Positions 39,090 to 50,149 of a DNA stretch of 64,000 nt are shown piece after piece. Position 1 is the stretch's first letter. Each line of letters opens with the position of its first letter. The notes under the pieces are model-generated. The model did not search any database. It was given only the letters and a program-made list of their open reading frames with translations, and was not told the origin of the DNA. The stretch lies in NCBI GenBank assembly GCA_004154925.1, contig QJNS01000174.1, forward strand, positions 105,549-169,548, read 5' to 3'. The translations under genes and the position numbers were made by a program. The DNA is from Monosporascus cannonballus. Its lineage: Eukaryota; Ascomycota; Sordariomycetes; Xylariales.

Positions 39090-42000
39090 ATACGAATCGG
39101 AACGTATTAGTATATCGTAATAATGGATTACGGAACTTTGGGCGGAAATTATATTATACCAGATATGGTTAATAAATTTAAATTATTATGGAAATATAAG
39201 TTAAAACTTTATATAGCGACGAACGCCGAAGGTTAAGATTTCGTTTACGATAATGAAAAAATCTTACGCAAAATTAATTACTTCGAAATCTTTATTTAAG
39301 GATAATATTAGATAATTAATTTCGATATTATTTTATTTGGGAATTATAATATAATTTTAAGAAAATTATGGATATATTAATATGGAGTTTTGATTAATAA
39401 AGGAATTAACTAGGTAAAATTCGTTTTACCTTTTATTAACAAATAAAAAAAAGATATAAGATCTTAATATTTGATCGAAAATAGCAACAAATATAGGCAT
39501 AAGGATATAACAAATACCTTATTACCTAAAGGAATAAAATATAAGAAAAAGAATGGGTATTAGAAAAGAATATGACGTATCGTTATTACTATTAAAACAA
39601 AATTACGGCAACTAAATAACGATTTAAAATAATAGCTTTAAAAGTTAAAAAATTTAATTAATATGTTATTATAATACCATAAATATAAATAGTTTTTCAG
39701 AAAAAAGCTTAATATTAAGTTATTAAAGCATAACGAATAGGATTATGAGATAATCCTTAAAAAAAAATCTTCGATAAGGTTTTACCTTATTTATAATCTT
39801 AATGGAAATAAGTTGCGTATTTTCAGAGAATACCTGGAAGATCGGCTATAAAAAGGATGGATTTGATTTTCGAAGTTACCAGCAGGATATCTAATGTTTT
39901 TCGTACCAAAAAAAAATGGGAAATTGCGATTTGTGGTTAATTATCGGCAATTAAACGATATTATTATTAAGAATTAAATATTTTTACCCCTGATTACGGA
40001 AATAAAAAACCGTTTTTATGGAGCCAAATAGTTTATAATATTCGATCTTAAAAATAAATATAACTTTATTAAAATCAAAAAAGGATATAAATGGAAAATA
40101 ACTTTCAAAACGAAATACGGATTGTTTAAGTATTTAGTTACGCTAATAAGATTTACGAACGTATTAGTAATTTTTTAACGGATAGTAAATTATATGTTAC
40201 GAAAATATTTCGATATTTTTGTTATGTGTTACCTCGATAATATTCTTATTTTCTCGGAGATAGAAAAAATATATATAAGATATGTTCATAAAGTTTTTCA
40301 AATTTTATAGGACGCAAAGCTATTGGTTAACGCAGAAAAAAGTTAGTTCTATAAATAAAAAATGGAATATTTGGAATATATTATTACCTTAGGACATATT
40401 AAAATGGACCCCAAAAAAGTTGTTACAGTTACGGAATAGGAAATACCAAATACGGTTAAGGAGGTATAAATATTTTTTGGATTCGTTAATTATTATAGGA
40501 AGTTTATTTGAAATTTTAGCAAAATTATTTTACCCCTAATTAATTTTACCAAAAAAAAAATTCAGATAGACGCCCGAAACGGAAAAAGCGTTCCAGGAAA
40601 TTAAGAATGTGATTATTAATAAGCCAGTATTAATTATGTACGATTTAAGCCGCCCCGTTAAGCTAGAAATTGATATTTCGGATTATGCGTTAGGCGTAAT
40701 GATCGGATAACGAAATAATTAAGGCAAATTATATCTTATTATATTTTTCTTATATAAATTAAAAAGAGCCGAGTTTAATTATGGCATTCCAAATAAGGAA
40801 TTTATGGCCATTATTATGGCTTTTCGCGAATTTAGGTATTTCTTGAAAGGAAATTTATATTAAATTAAGGTTTATACGGATTATTAAAATTTTACCCGAT
40901 TTATTACGACCAAAGAACTTATAAGACGATAATTACGATACGCAAAAAAATTGGCGAATTTCGATTTTATTATTATTTATAAGTAAGGCTTAGAGAACGG
41001 CAAAGTAAACGCCTTAAGTAAACGACCAAATCTCGAAAAAAAGTTAATTAAAATTAGTTATATAATTTTCGATATTATTACTAAAGGGTATTTACGCCCG
41101 TAACGGATTGCGATAATTAGGGCAATACCTTTGGACTTATATTAAAGGATTTAACGGTATAATAATGGTCTTTTAAAAAAATAAAGAACAAATAAGGTAT
41201 AAATTCCAGAAAAGTATTAAGTAAACCTAGTACGAGATATATACGAATATTAATTACATGGACATCTAGGGATTTATAAGACTTTAAAACGGTTTCGGCG
41301 CATATACTTTTTTTTTAAAATGAAAATAATAATTCAGAAAATACGATAATAATATAACCTTTATAATAAGGCTAAGGCATAATAATATAAGCCTTATAGA
41401 AAATTATAATTATTACCAGTCTTAAAAAAACCTTGGGATTCGGTTATTATGGATTTTATCATTAAATTTTCTTTATCTGAAAATCCAACAATAGGAATAT
41501 ATTACGATAGCATTTTCGTTATCGTCAATCGATTTACGAAATTTTCCTACTTTTTACCATATCATAAGGATATTAATACAGAATAAATAATATATATTTT
41601 CTTTAAAAATATTTTTAATATATACGGATTACTAATGGAAATTATCTTAAATAAAGGATTAATTTTCGCATCTAAGTTTTAGCAAGGCCTTATAATATAA
41701 ATCGGCTTAAATCACAAGTTATTTAGCGTATTTAAACCCTAAATAAATAAATAGATAAAACGGTTAAATTAAATATTAAAAGTATATTTACAATATTATA
41801 TTAATTATAAACAAAACGATTAGGTTAAAAAATTATTTATTATTTAATTGGCTTATAATATTAGTTATTACGAAAATATCAAAATAATACCATTTAACGT
41901 AAATTTCGGTTTTATTCTAGAAATTTACAAAAAAGTACGTAATAACGGTTTAATTAATATTAAAATAATCCTTACGTCGGAGCAGTTACGGCAGTTGCAT

Positions 42001-42475
42001 CAAAAAATAAAAACAGAATTAGAATTTATACGGAATTAAATAAGTAAGTATTATAACGAAAAAAAGTTAAAAGGACCAATTTTCGAAAAGGGGAAAATAA
42101 TTTACTTTATTACCAAAAACATTTAAATAAAAAGACCCAGCAAAAAATTCGATTTTAAATATATCGGTCTATATAAAATCGTTAAAAAAATCTTAGAAAA
42201 TAATTATTAATTGGAACTTTTACCAAAAATTAAATTTTATTTAATTTTTTACGTTTTTTTATTCGAATTAGTAACATATATAATTAAGGTGCGTACGGCA
42301 TAAAATAACGTAAAGATAAAAGACAAAACGGTATACGAAATAAAGGGAATTTTCGATATGCGAAAATAAGACGGATTTACCTAATACCTAATTAAATGAA
42401 AAAAGCACCCGGATTCCGAAAACACTTGGGAACCCGTTAAGAACCTTATGAATACCTAACGCCTATTAAAAAATT
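39090..42475 (+). pseudogene. Chromovirus pol: protease, RT, RNase H, integrase, chromodomain
   Basis: Protease: an aspartic-protease-like D-Y-G-T at about 39126. Reverse transcriptase: 39840-40400, with FVPKKNGKLRFVVNY and the catalytic site read as Y-L-D-N at 40230-40241, the second Asp having become Asn. RNase H: about 40620-41050, with EIDISDYALG and VYTDYQNF. Integrase: about 41230-42110, with an HxxH-like start and a catalytic-core stretch GIYYDSIFVIVNRFTKFSYF at about 41495. Chromodomain: 42331-42475, with a readable KKHPDSENTWEPVKNL. Stops replace Gln and Trp codons in every domain. Confidence 0.88.
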
Positions 42476-43105
42476 TTTACTAATAACGTCGGGGACGCCG
42501 GCGGTAAAGGTATCCCAGTTAATGGCCTTAAGTACGGAGGAGGCAAACTAATTAAAGGATTTAAAAGGTAGAAAAAGGGTAATAACAAAGGCCTTTACGG
42601 AAACCTATTTTTAACATTTTTGCTTTTTTAATTTTTCTAGGGATTACAGTTCCCGTTGAACTATTTTTATACCTTTGGAACGAAAAAAAGCCTTTTGCTT
42701 ACGTAAGCGGGTTAAATAAGTAATAACCTTATTTATTTTTCGTTAATAACGTTTTTAAAGTTCCAAAAAACGCTTTTCGGCAAACGTCTTTTTACGTTCG
42801 AGCCGCTGGTTTTCGGTACGGATGTTTTTTAGCGAAAAAAGCGGAACGCCGTTCCCGTTATAAAAAGAATTATGTTTGACGTAAGCCTTATATTTTAAAA
42901 CGTTTTTTATCATTTTACATTTTTACCCCTTAAAGAAATATAAGGAATACGGCATAACTTCGAAATTAAATTTTTTAAAAATAAAAAAAAGGTTCTAACA
43001 ACGAACGGTCGAAAAAAAATCCTGACGACAAAATTTAATGATGCGACCAAATATTGTAAAAAAAAGTGATGCTTACAGAAAAAGAATTTTCGGGGCGAAG
43101 ATTTA

Positions 43106-43118
43106 TGGAAGGGAAGAT
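43106..43118 (+). promoter_or_regulatory. Polypurine tract of chromovirus
   Basis: The purine-rich ATGGAAGGGAAGA lies just upstream of the 3' LTR start (43121). This is the expected primer site for plus-strand DNA synthesis. A comparable tract precedes the LTR at 2742. Confidence 0.6.
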
Positions 43119-43120
43119 CG

Positions 43121-43517
43121 TATTACGACCAGATAAATTCAGGTCTCGGGAAACGGTCAGCCTTAACCAAAACAGGACCTAAATGGGTTAAAGCACGTAA
43201 CTAGTATTTAGTCAGGAATTGCTGAACATAATTAAGCGGTTGCTCAGTTAAGTTCCGTTAAACATAATCGATTAACGTTACTTAATTAATAATTACTGAA
43301 TACGTAAAAAGGAGAAAAATATATAACCATATTTATTTTATATAACGTAAATAACTTTAGCTTATAATATTTATTAATATTAATCGTTTGTAACTGATAT
43401 CTTGGTATTACGAAACGTAATTAAATTTACTTTATTGCTCCGAGTCCCACGATACTCCTGCCAACATAAACCCGTACGACTAGGTTTAATAATTGGTTAA
43501 ACCGCCTAGCCGTCATA
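43121..43517 (+). repeat. 3' LTR of nested chromovirus
   Basis: 397 bp, identical in length to the 5' LTR. It starts TATTACGACC (TG altered to TA) and ends GCCGTCATA. The last 100 bp are better preserved than in the 5' LTR, while the middle is more mutated. The RIP pattern is therefore patchy rather than uniform along the LTR. Confidence 0.92.
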
Positions 43518-43522
43518 AAGGG

Positions 43523-44560
43523 GTACTTATTTTTTACTTTATAAATAACATTATTATAATATATCGTAAAAAAAATTAAAACTTTATCGATTAATTAATT
43601 TACCAAATATAAAAACGGTATACCTTAAGAAAAAGTAAAAATTTATAATAATTTTTTAATATTAAAATAATTAAAGATAAATTTAATAAGAAACTTTGGT
43701 TATTCTAATCCGATGTTCTAAATAAATTAATTAACCTAATATTTAAAAAAATTTGAATAAGTTTTTAAATATATTTATAATTAATATTAAATTATTGCCA
43801 AATCCTGATTTAGCTTATTTAAATTTTATTAACAAATATTAAAAAAAATCGATTTTATTTTTTTCGTAATAATTAATATACGATCCGATATATTTTTTAC
43901 GGTATCTCAATTTGCCCGATTTAATTTGAACTTTAACGACGTATATTATAAAGTTATTAACCGAATTATATTATATCTAATTAGAATTAAAATATTACCG
44001 TTATAATTTAAGGGTAAAAATTTATTAAATATTTAAAATAACGTTTTTTTCGCAAATAATATAATCGACAGAAAACGTTTTTAAACTTACGTTATAAAGC
44101 TATTCGGAAAAATAATAAAATAACGAGCGAATAAGCAAAATGTAATATTTACTTTTATAATAAAAACAAAATTATTATTTTTTACGTAAATTATAAAAAA
44201 ATCTTATTTAACTTTCGATTAATTAAAAAATTAAAAATTACCTTAAATAAAAATTTGTTAAATATATAATATAATAATTAATAAATTATACAATTTATTA
44301 ACGTTAATATTACCTTATTAATAATAATATTACGGTATATAAATATATATAATTATTAATTACGATAACTTATAAAAAAAATAATTTAAATGGATTATAC
44401 GTTTATAAATAATATATTAATTAACGGTTTAACAAAAACCTTATTATGCGAATTCTTTAAGCATTTTAAAAAATAATTAAAATTAATAGATATTACGAAA
44501 ATTTTCGATTAACGGAAAAACGCCTTATAAAAGATTATAGAAAAAAAATTAATTAATTAA
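43523..44560 (+). pseudogene. Copia RT end and RNase H, second part
   Basis: Continues the copia frame after the inserted chromovirus. The probable catalytic site of reverse transcriptase is at 43538-43549, read F-I-N-N before I-I-I, consistent with G to A changes in an FVDD motif. RNase H text includes an NIRSDIFFTVSQFARFN stretch at about 43874, an IDRK...YVIKLFG stretch at about 44065-44115 and a GLTKTLL C-terminal signature at 44425-44445. All are typical of copia polyproteins. Confidence 0.8.
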
Positions 44561-44656
44561 GAAAATTTAATCGCCGGAGGAAAAATAAAATAAATAATTA
44601 TGGCTTTAAAAGTTATAACAATTAATATCGTAAATGCTTTAAGGTATTAAGGGGGT

Positions 44657-44820
44657 GTATCGGTTAGCAAGAGGTATTCTAGCACCCCATATATGGAAAA
44701 TTCCCTTTGATCGGAACATATATGTTCCGGGACTAGATCACCTTAAAGGGCAGTGCGCGTTCTAGAGCACCAGCAACTAGTTATCAATACACATACAACT
44801 AATGTCCCTTATATCTGACA
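44657..44820 (+). repeat. 3' LTR of copia element
   Basis: 164 bp, preceded by a purine tract (TTAAGGGGGTG). It starts TATCGG, ends TCTGACA and is followed by the target duplication AAAGC. It carries an 18-bp perfect palindrome, CGGAACATATATGTTCCG, at 44712-44729. It is less RIP-damaged than the left LTR and forms the edge of the AT-rich block. Confidence 0.9.
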
Positions 44821-46550
44821 AAAGCTGCATATTGTTCGAAAGTGCAGATTTTGACGAATAAAAAGATAACTTTTTTTTAATTTTTAAAAATGGTATTAAG
44901 AAGCTTTTTATAGGGAAAAAAATCAGTAAGTGAATTAACGCGCAACGCGGTTGTGGAGCGGCGCGTTGGGGGGATGGAGCGTTGGTGGGGGGTCGCCTTA
45001 TGCCTCCCGGGTCCCCGTATTATGTTCCCCGCATTACCCCCATACCTGCAGCAGCCCCGGATGCACAAATAGTAACTTGTCGCCGGACATAGGCGGGGTT
45101 ACCGGACGAGCGTATCCCGGAGTTAGCGAAAAGCCAAGGGTTTCAAGCTGCCAAGGCCCGTTAATTTCACTAGTTTAGCTATAGAGCACTAGAATCAGTG
45201 GCGCCATTGTTGTCCGACTCATAGGGGCGGCGTGAGTGACAGGAGGATTGGTTATGACGGGTTCGGAGGACTCGACAAGCGCCTCTATTTTTGCAGCGAC
45301 GGCTTCGGTATCCTCGGCTACGGGGCACCATTGTAAGGCGGTTACGGAAATTTACAAGGCTTATTAATAACCTTAAAATCTGAAAATATTTCATCTTTAT
45401 ATTCAACTATATCCCCTGGTATTATCATAAATATATTAATATGATACCAGCAATACTATATATATATTAATCCACTCCTTTGCAGATGATGGCTAGCCCG
45501 GCCTGCCGGCACAGGCCTCACAAGCCGTCATCCGGGTGGCTTCGCCCCCCCCCTTTCCCCCCACGTCCGAAGAGCTCTAGCTAACACCTTAAAACGCGTT
45601 AGTACCTAGGTCGACGATAAGGTTAAAGACAAGATTGACGACTAGGTTAGGTTAATACTAGGGCTAAATCCCCGGTTCCGCAAGAGCCATACAGACTAGG
45701 TATCAAGGGTCTGAAAACGGACCACTAAATTACACCATTTGGGCCCATCGGACCCAAGAGCACGGACCGTATCCTGCAATGGTCGTTACTTTCTTATTTG
45801 GGAAGTCTGTCCCAGGCAAAAATTAGAAAAAGAAGACACAATAACCCTCATTCACTCCTTTCGTTCCCCAGTACGTTAAAACGAGGGCATATGGGCCTAA
45901 TCTTGATAGGTAACTTCTTCATCGTAACCTCAACGAATTGTGTATGATATTGATAGCAATAGGCATTGCAATAAGCGTTCCAACAAACTGGCGAAACCTC
46001 CGCCAGAAATAGGTGCATCCGCAGTCATGTGACGTGCTTATATATATGTAAGACTTTGAACCAATAATCGTGAGGCTTTATGTACCCCGCCGTCGACTTT
46101 GGGTGGCCAGACTTCTTTGTCCAAGGATGTTCAAAGTTGGCTGAGAGGCATATCTAGGTGGGTCCAGATGTCTCCAGCTGGGGCTTTCGGCGAACGATGT
46201 CGGAATAACCACCGTTCCAGCACACTCTTGATAGGTAATCAGATAGCCTAACTGCCGGACAACCCTGCTCGCCGGTTCCGAAGCACTCGAATTCAAACTT
46301 CTGCACCTAGCTACCGCCCTCGTCTCCGCCCGCATGGAAATCTCCCATACTACGGCGTTATGGGTAATTTTAAAAACACTGCCAGGTCGCCGCGCTTGAG
46401 CCTTATAACACTGTCCCATATTTAGAGTTCTAGCTGCTCTGTATCGAAGGTTAGCCCATGAACAAGCTAAGCCTAATTTATATAGCGTGGCTATAGGAAC
46501 GGCCCACAGCTACATGACGGTGGTTTAAATATTTTGCCTAATCCCGTAGT
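44821..46550. other. Compartment boundary, no intact gene
   Basis: AT-rich sequence persists to about 44930. A GC-rich stretch at 44936-45365 then begins abruptly (GCGCGTTGGGGGG...). It holds a 37-codon open frame from ATG 45254 (MTGSEDSTSASIFAATAS...) and looks like the 5' end of an unidentified, un-RIPed repeat or gene fragment. Positions 45370-45480 are AT-rich with a small inverted repeat (CTGGTAT/ATACCAG, 45416-45450). Positions 45530-45565 include a C-rich tract. Positions 46078-46440 show protein-like text on the plus strand (LLAGSEALEFKLLHLATALVSARMEIS in two or more pieces), interrupted by stops. It may be a gene relic that I cannot name. Confidence 0.5.
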
Positions 46551-49225
46551 ATGTCGGTGATCTATCGACCTAGCATCCTTTTGGCGCATAACAACAATTC
46601 TCTCGGGTTGCATCCGGCTGCAGATGCCATCGCCGCAACCAGGATCCAGGTAGAAAACGCTCGTCCTACAACATTATTTCGGAACCACCTTTCCCCTACA
46701 AATCCGCCCGGCCTTGGGCTTGCTAAGAAGATGATGGCCGCTGAACGATCTCAGAATGAACTGGCCGGTCTGCCGTCCGAGTTGATCGAGGCCATTGCCC
46801 TACAAATCGACACTTATAGCGGCCTTGCTGCGCTGTCTCTGGCATCGCGCCGGATGCACGGCTACGCCAACCCTGTTCTGTACAAGAGAGCCGCCGGCTC
46901 GGCTCGGCAGCGCGCCCTCTTCTGGGCTGCCGCTCACGGCTCCGTCTCCACCCTGGAGCGCATGCTTGATGCGGGCGCCGATCCCGATCACTTTTGGGTT
47001 TCGGCATACTCTCAGGCCCGACTCGACGAGCTGGGACCTGCCAATCGGCAGCCGCGGCGAGGGCAAGCACCAGAACAGCCCGTAGACTGGCAACGTTTTA
47101 GAATCTGTTCGTGGGGTCAGCTTGAGGACTTGGATGGGCTAGAGTTCGAAGGTGAGGCCGCTAACGATGAGAGCTGGGACTCGGCCAGCGGGTGCCCAGA
47201 ATCACAATGTCGCTATTGTATATGGTGTGTAAAGCCCAAACCTCGCCCTACGAACGGTGTCAGCACCTGTCACGAGGACGACTACGAAGCTTACGAACTC
47301 TATCAGCCGTGCAAGCTTTGCCGGCACGACGATGACATCTGGTCTGATTTCGTCGGTCTAAATTCGCTCGCTGGTCTTAACGGCAGAGGCAGTCTAGGAA
47401 TCTGGATCCGGAAAAGTGGTCTACCCCTATACGCTTCCGGAATAAAAAATCCTTTTCTTCCATACGTTTTCATACTGATTAATAATGGAATGATACGCTT
47501 AATAATCCATTTATTCGTGTATATATATAGCCCTGCATTTTCCAGTTGTTGTTGGGAATTCAGAGCTTAGATACATCATCCATATAAACACCCTTTCTCA
47601 CAGGCAGAAATAATGATGATACAGATTCGTTCAGGCCACCATCTCGAGGATCCCGATGCTCGGCGCTCCATCTAGCGGCACGGGGAGGTCACGACTACGC
47701 TGTCAGAATTTTGATTAGCCGGGGTGCTTGGACTGATTCTGTCTCGCATCATTTCTGTCCATGTGTGGATAGACGTGGGCTCTTTGGGCGGCTCGAGAGC
47801 GATCCGGACGAGGTTCTCAACAACGGCCGCACCCCGTTACACGTCGCCCTATGTTACGGTCACGTATCTACGGCTCGCCTGCTCATCGAGCAAGGGGCAT
47901 ACCCTACACACACAAGCCGCGACAACGGCAGCCTCTCGGGCATGACCGCAATGCATGCCGCAGCTGCGCTCGGGGACCTTGAGCTCATGCAACTCATCCT
48001 TGACCGGTTAAAGCCCAGCCGATCTGGTTCGGTGAACTGGGAGTACATCGACAGCCAGACCGACGACTACGGATTGACCCCGTTGGCTTACGCCTATCTT
48101 TACAGACGCTGGGATGCAGTACATTGGCTGATATCTCGGGGAGCTGATATCAATCATGTGGCCGCCGGGAGCGGAGTTCTCACGACGTCGTTCGATGTGA
48201 TCACAACAGGGGCCTCGTTGCTCAGTGGCGCCATTTTCACCTCTCGGATGGCTGACGCGCTGCGATTGCTTGACTTGGGCGCCGATCCTGAGCAAGTTGA
48301 GCTCGAGGCACAGTCGTTTAGTGTCGTGCACTATGTGTGCAAGCGGTTCGACTCGGACCGCTACGAACGGGGCTTTTTCAGAAACATGCCGGGGCGAGCT
48401 GAACAACGGGACGATGAGGAGCTGCGTGTCCGGTTGCTGCGAAGGCTGGCTCCGACCACGGATCAGCTTAATGCGCGTTCCGAAGGCATGACGCCTTTGA
48501 CAGTAGCCATAAAGAGCGGATTCGTAGCCGTAGCAGAAGCCTTGCTGGATATGGGTGCCGAGCTGGAGACGTCGCACCAGCGGCAAACAGTCGGCACAAT
48601 TCCTCCCTCGCTCCAGAACAGCTCAGATGCCGGTCAATTGGAAGGCGGCGGTGCCTGGATTTCCTCACTCTGTTTCGCGTGCGCGCTGCCAAATCCGTCC
48701 CTTGACATGATCCGGCTACTTCTGCAGCGCGGTGCAAAGCCTCGAGCTACTGGCACTGCCTACCACCGGACATGCTACGACCGCACTCCTCTCGAAGCTA
48801 TCTGTGACCAACCATGGGACTGCCCAGATAAAGGAGCCATAGTTCGTCTGCTTCTTTCTCACGGAGCGGCTGCCCACACGGCCATGGATGACGGTACCAA
48901 TGCGGCGCGGGAGTCCATCATCAAGGCGCTCGAGCTCTCCTTTGACCGCTTTGACATCGACGTCTGCCGGGTGCTGGTGGACGAAGCCCTCTCCCATCTT
49001 GACGGCAGCGACACTGCCGCTACTACCGCCTCCGACCCTGTCGAAACAAGAGACCAGAAGCTGATAGGGTCCGAGATCGTCGACCTCTTCCACATCCTCA
49101 TGTACTTGCCGACATCAGAGTATGCCCTGGATCTGCCTACCAATCAGCGCAACACGCCGCGGGCGCAGCCCTGGGACGAGTGCTTTGATTCCTGTCTCAA
49201 GTTTCTGCTTGTGGACCTCAACTGA
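46551..49225 (+). CDS. F-box and ankyrin-repeat protein, two-part gene
   Basis: The first frame, 46551-47570, contains an F-box-like motif (LPSELIEAIALQIDTYSGLA, about residues 74-93 from the first ATG). An ankyrin unit follows (ALFWAAAHGSVSTLERMLDAGADPD) and then an acidic, Cys-containing region (CRYCIWC, CKLC). The ATG at 46731 (MMAAERSQ) is the likelier start, as it lies just before the F-box. A second frame is open from about 47606 to the stop at 49225. It carries seven or eight ankyrin repeats (SALHLAARGGHDYAVRIL, GRTPLHVALCYGHVSTARLL, GMTPLTVAIKSGFVAVAEAL and others). Acceptors CACAG at 47603 or ACAG at 47624 fit the second frame, but no canonical donor was found. The AT-rich stretch 47430-47600 could be an intron or a small insertion that broke the gene. 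The likely role is as an SCF ubiquitin-ligase adaptor with an ankyrin substrate-binding surface (inference). No partner gene is nearby. Confidence 0.7.
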
Positions 49226-50149
49226 GGAGGCCACGTATCGCGAGACCGGCCGGGCGTTACCCAAGCGACGAAGTGGCTCGGAGATGCATCGCCACATTCA
49301 GCGTCGCTGTTGCTCGAGAGGGTGATAAAGGGCACGGAGGATGAGTCTGGTGGCAATGCCTTCAGAAAGCTGTACCACAGCCGCGACCCTTGGCCAACAG
49401 AACGCCGCCCATGGTACAGAGGCGGCAAGACAACAATTGATTCTTGAAAGCTGGGGTTCTCGCCATAACTTCCAGTACAGCTATGGCCTGAAGAGTAAGC
49501 AGCTGACTCTTATCTTCGGCTCTGATTTGGAGTTCCTGACAATTAGCAGTGACTACGGCCGATATGCAAGAGGGGAACGCGATTCTTGAAGCTATGGCGC
49601 AAGATGGTATAGTCCAGGGGATGACTGTCGGGAATCAAAATAATACACGGCTACCAGAGCAGCCAGTTCAGAACGCAAGCGAAACAATACCGTCAGGAGA
49701 CATCCGAGGCGCGGTCCGTGGCATTAATGTGACTGAGGACGTACTTAGTCTGGAAGGCCCAGCAGGGCCTGCCCTACATCTGCAGCATAGGCGCCGGCCA
49801 TTGGGTCTCACTAGGGCTTCTGACGTAGCGGGAGTGCAGGGAAAAGATGGGATAGTTTGCGATGGAGGGAGTTGCGAGGGGCTTAGCAACTTCAGGGCAA
49901 TTATTGGGTGGCCGCATTGGTTCCCATGCATTCAAAGAATCAGATGTGCGCTTTGGGAGGCCTCGTAATACTATAAGACCTTTTGCAGCGAGATAGTAAT
50001 TGGGTAGCCCTGACCTTGACTATTGTAGTCGAGTGATTGTAATCACGTGTGCGTACGAAGCCCCTATAACTTATTCCTTAAGACACAGTAACCGTAGTCG
50101 ACACCTGATAAAACTAAATCTGCCTAACGGGCGTCTATTATTGTCTAGC
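49226..50149. other. No recognisable gene
   Basis: Normal composition with only short open frames. The longest, 49549-49968 plus (139 codons), has no motif I recognise and no clear start context. The stretch may be decayed sequence belonging to the synthetase relic that follows. Confidence 0.4.

Larger units (their letters stand above)
36594..43517 (+). mobile_element. Full-length Ty3/gypsy chromovirus nested in copia
   Basis: 6924 bp, with two LTRs of exactly 397 bp and 5-bp duplications AAGGG at 36589-36593 and 43518-43522. Order on the plus strand: gag (from 37047), CCHC zinc knuckle, protease, reverse transcriptase, RNase H, integrase, chromodomain, a long 3' tail, polypurine tract and 3' LTR. 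The chromodomain places it among chromoviruses, whose integrases are thought to direct insertion to heterochromatin. It is the youngest large insertion in this nest, since it interrupts the copia element. It is inactive. Confidence 0.92.
1..44820. other. RIP-degraded AT-rich transposon block
   Basis: The whole stretch is extremely AT-rich. TpA is very frequent, CpA is scarce and CpG persists, which is the signature of RIP: C to T in CpA context on either strand. Frames are closed by TAA and TAG about every 10-30 codons, and the longest open frames are under 90 codons. Wherever protein traces can be read they belong to transposon proteins, with Gln or Trp codons turned into stops, Cys TGT into Tyr TAT and Asp into Asn. 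Short islands escape, mainly parts of LTRs (2742-3152, 18413-18640, 32150-32470, 36594-36720). No host gene, tRNA or rRNA was seen. The block ends at the right LTR of the copia element at 44,820. Confidence 0.9.
32425..44820 (+). mobile_element. Ty1/copia element hosting a nested chromovirus
   Basis: The LTRs are 163 and 164 bp. The flanks carry AAAGC at 32420-32424 and 44821-44825, a 5-bp target duplication. Removing the inserted chromovirus and one copy of its duplication leaves an element of about 5.5 kb, a normal copia size. Gag, integrase, reverse transcriptase and RNase H remains occur in copia order (integrase before reverse transcriptase). All coding frames carry RIP stops. Confidence 0.9.

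Noticed and set aside
44183..44194. Y-V-N-Y as the copia reverse transcriptase catalytic site
   Set aside because: It lies downstream of the RNase H signature and upstream of the C-terminal GLTKTLL text. It falls within the late RNase H region. The better candidate is F-I-N-N at 43538.
45640..45780. Possible tRNA gene (GGTTCCGCAAGAGCC region)
   Set aside because: Acceptor and anticodon arms do not pair in a standard spacing, and no box A/box B pair is convincing.
46078..46419. 113-codon minus-strand frame
   Set aside because: The translation has no recognisable feature. The plus strand of the same stretch reads more like a protein, though broken, so the minus frame was not called.
48008..49143. 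Minus-strand frames of 192, 125 and 94 codons inside the ankyrin gene
   Set aside because: They are shadows of the ankyrin coding frame, with no repeat structure or motif of their own.
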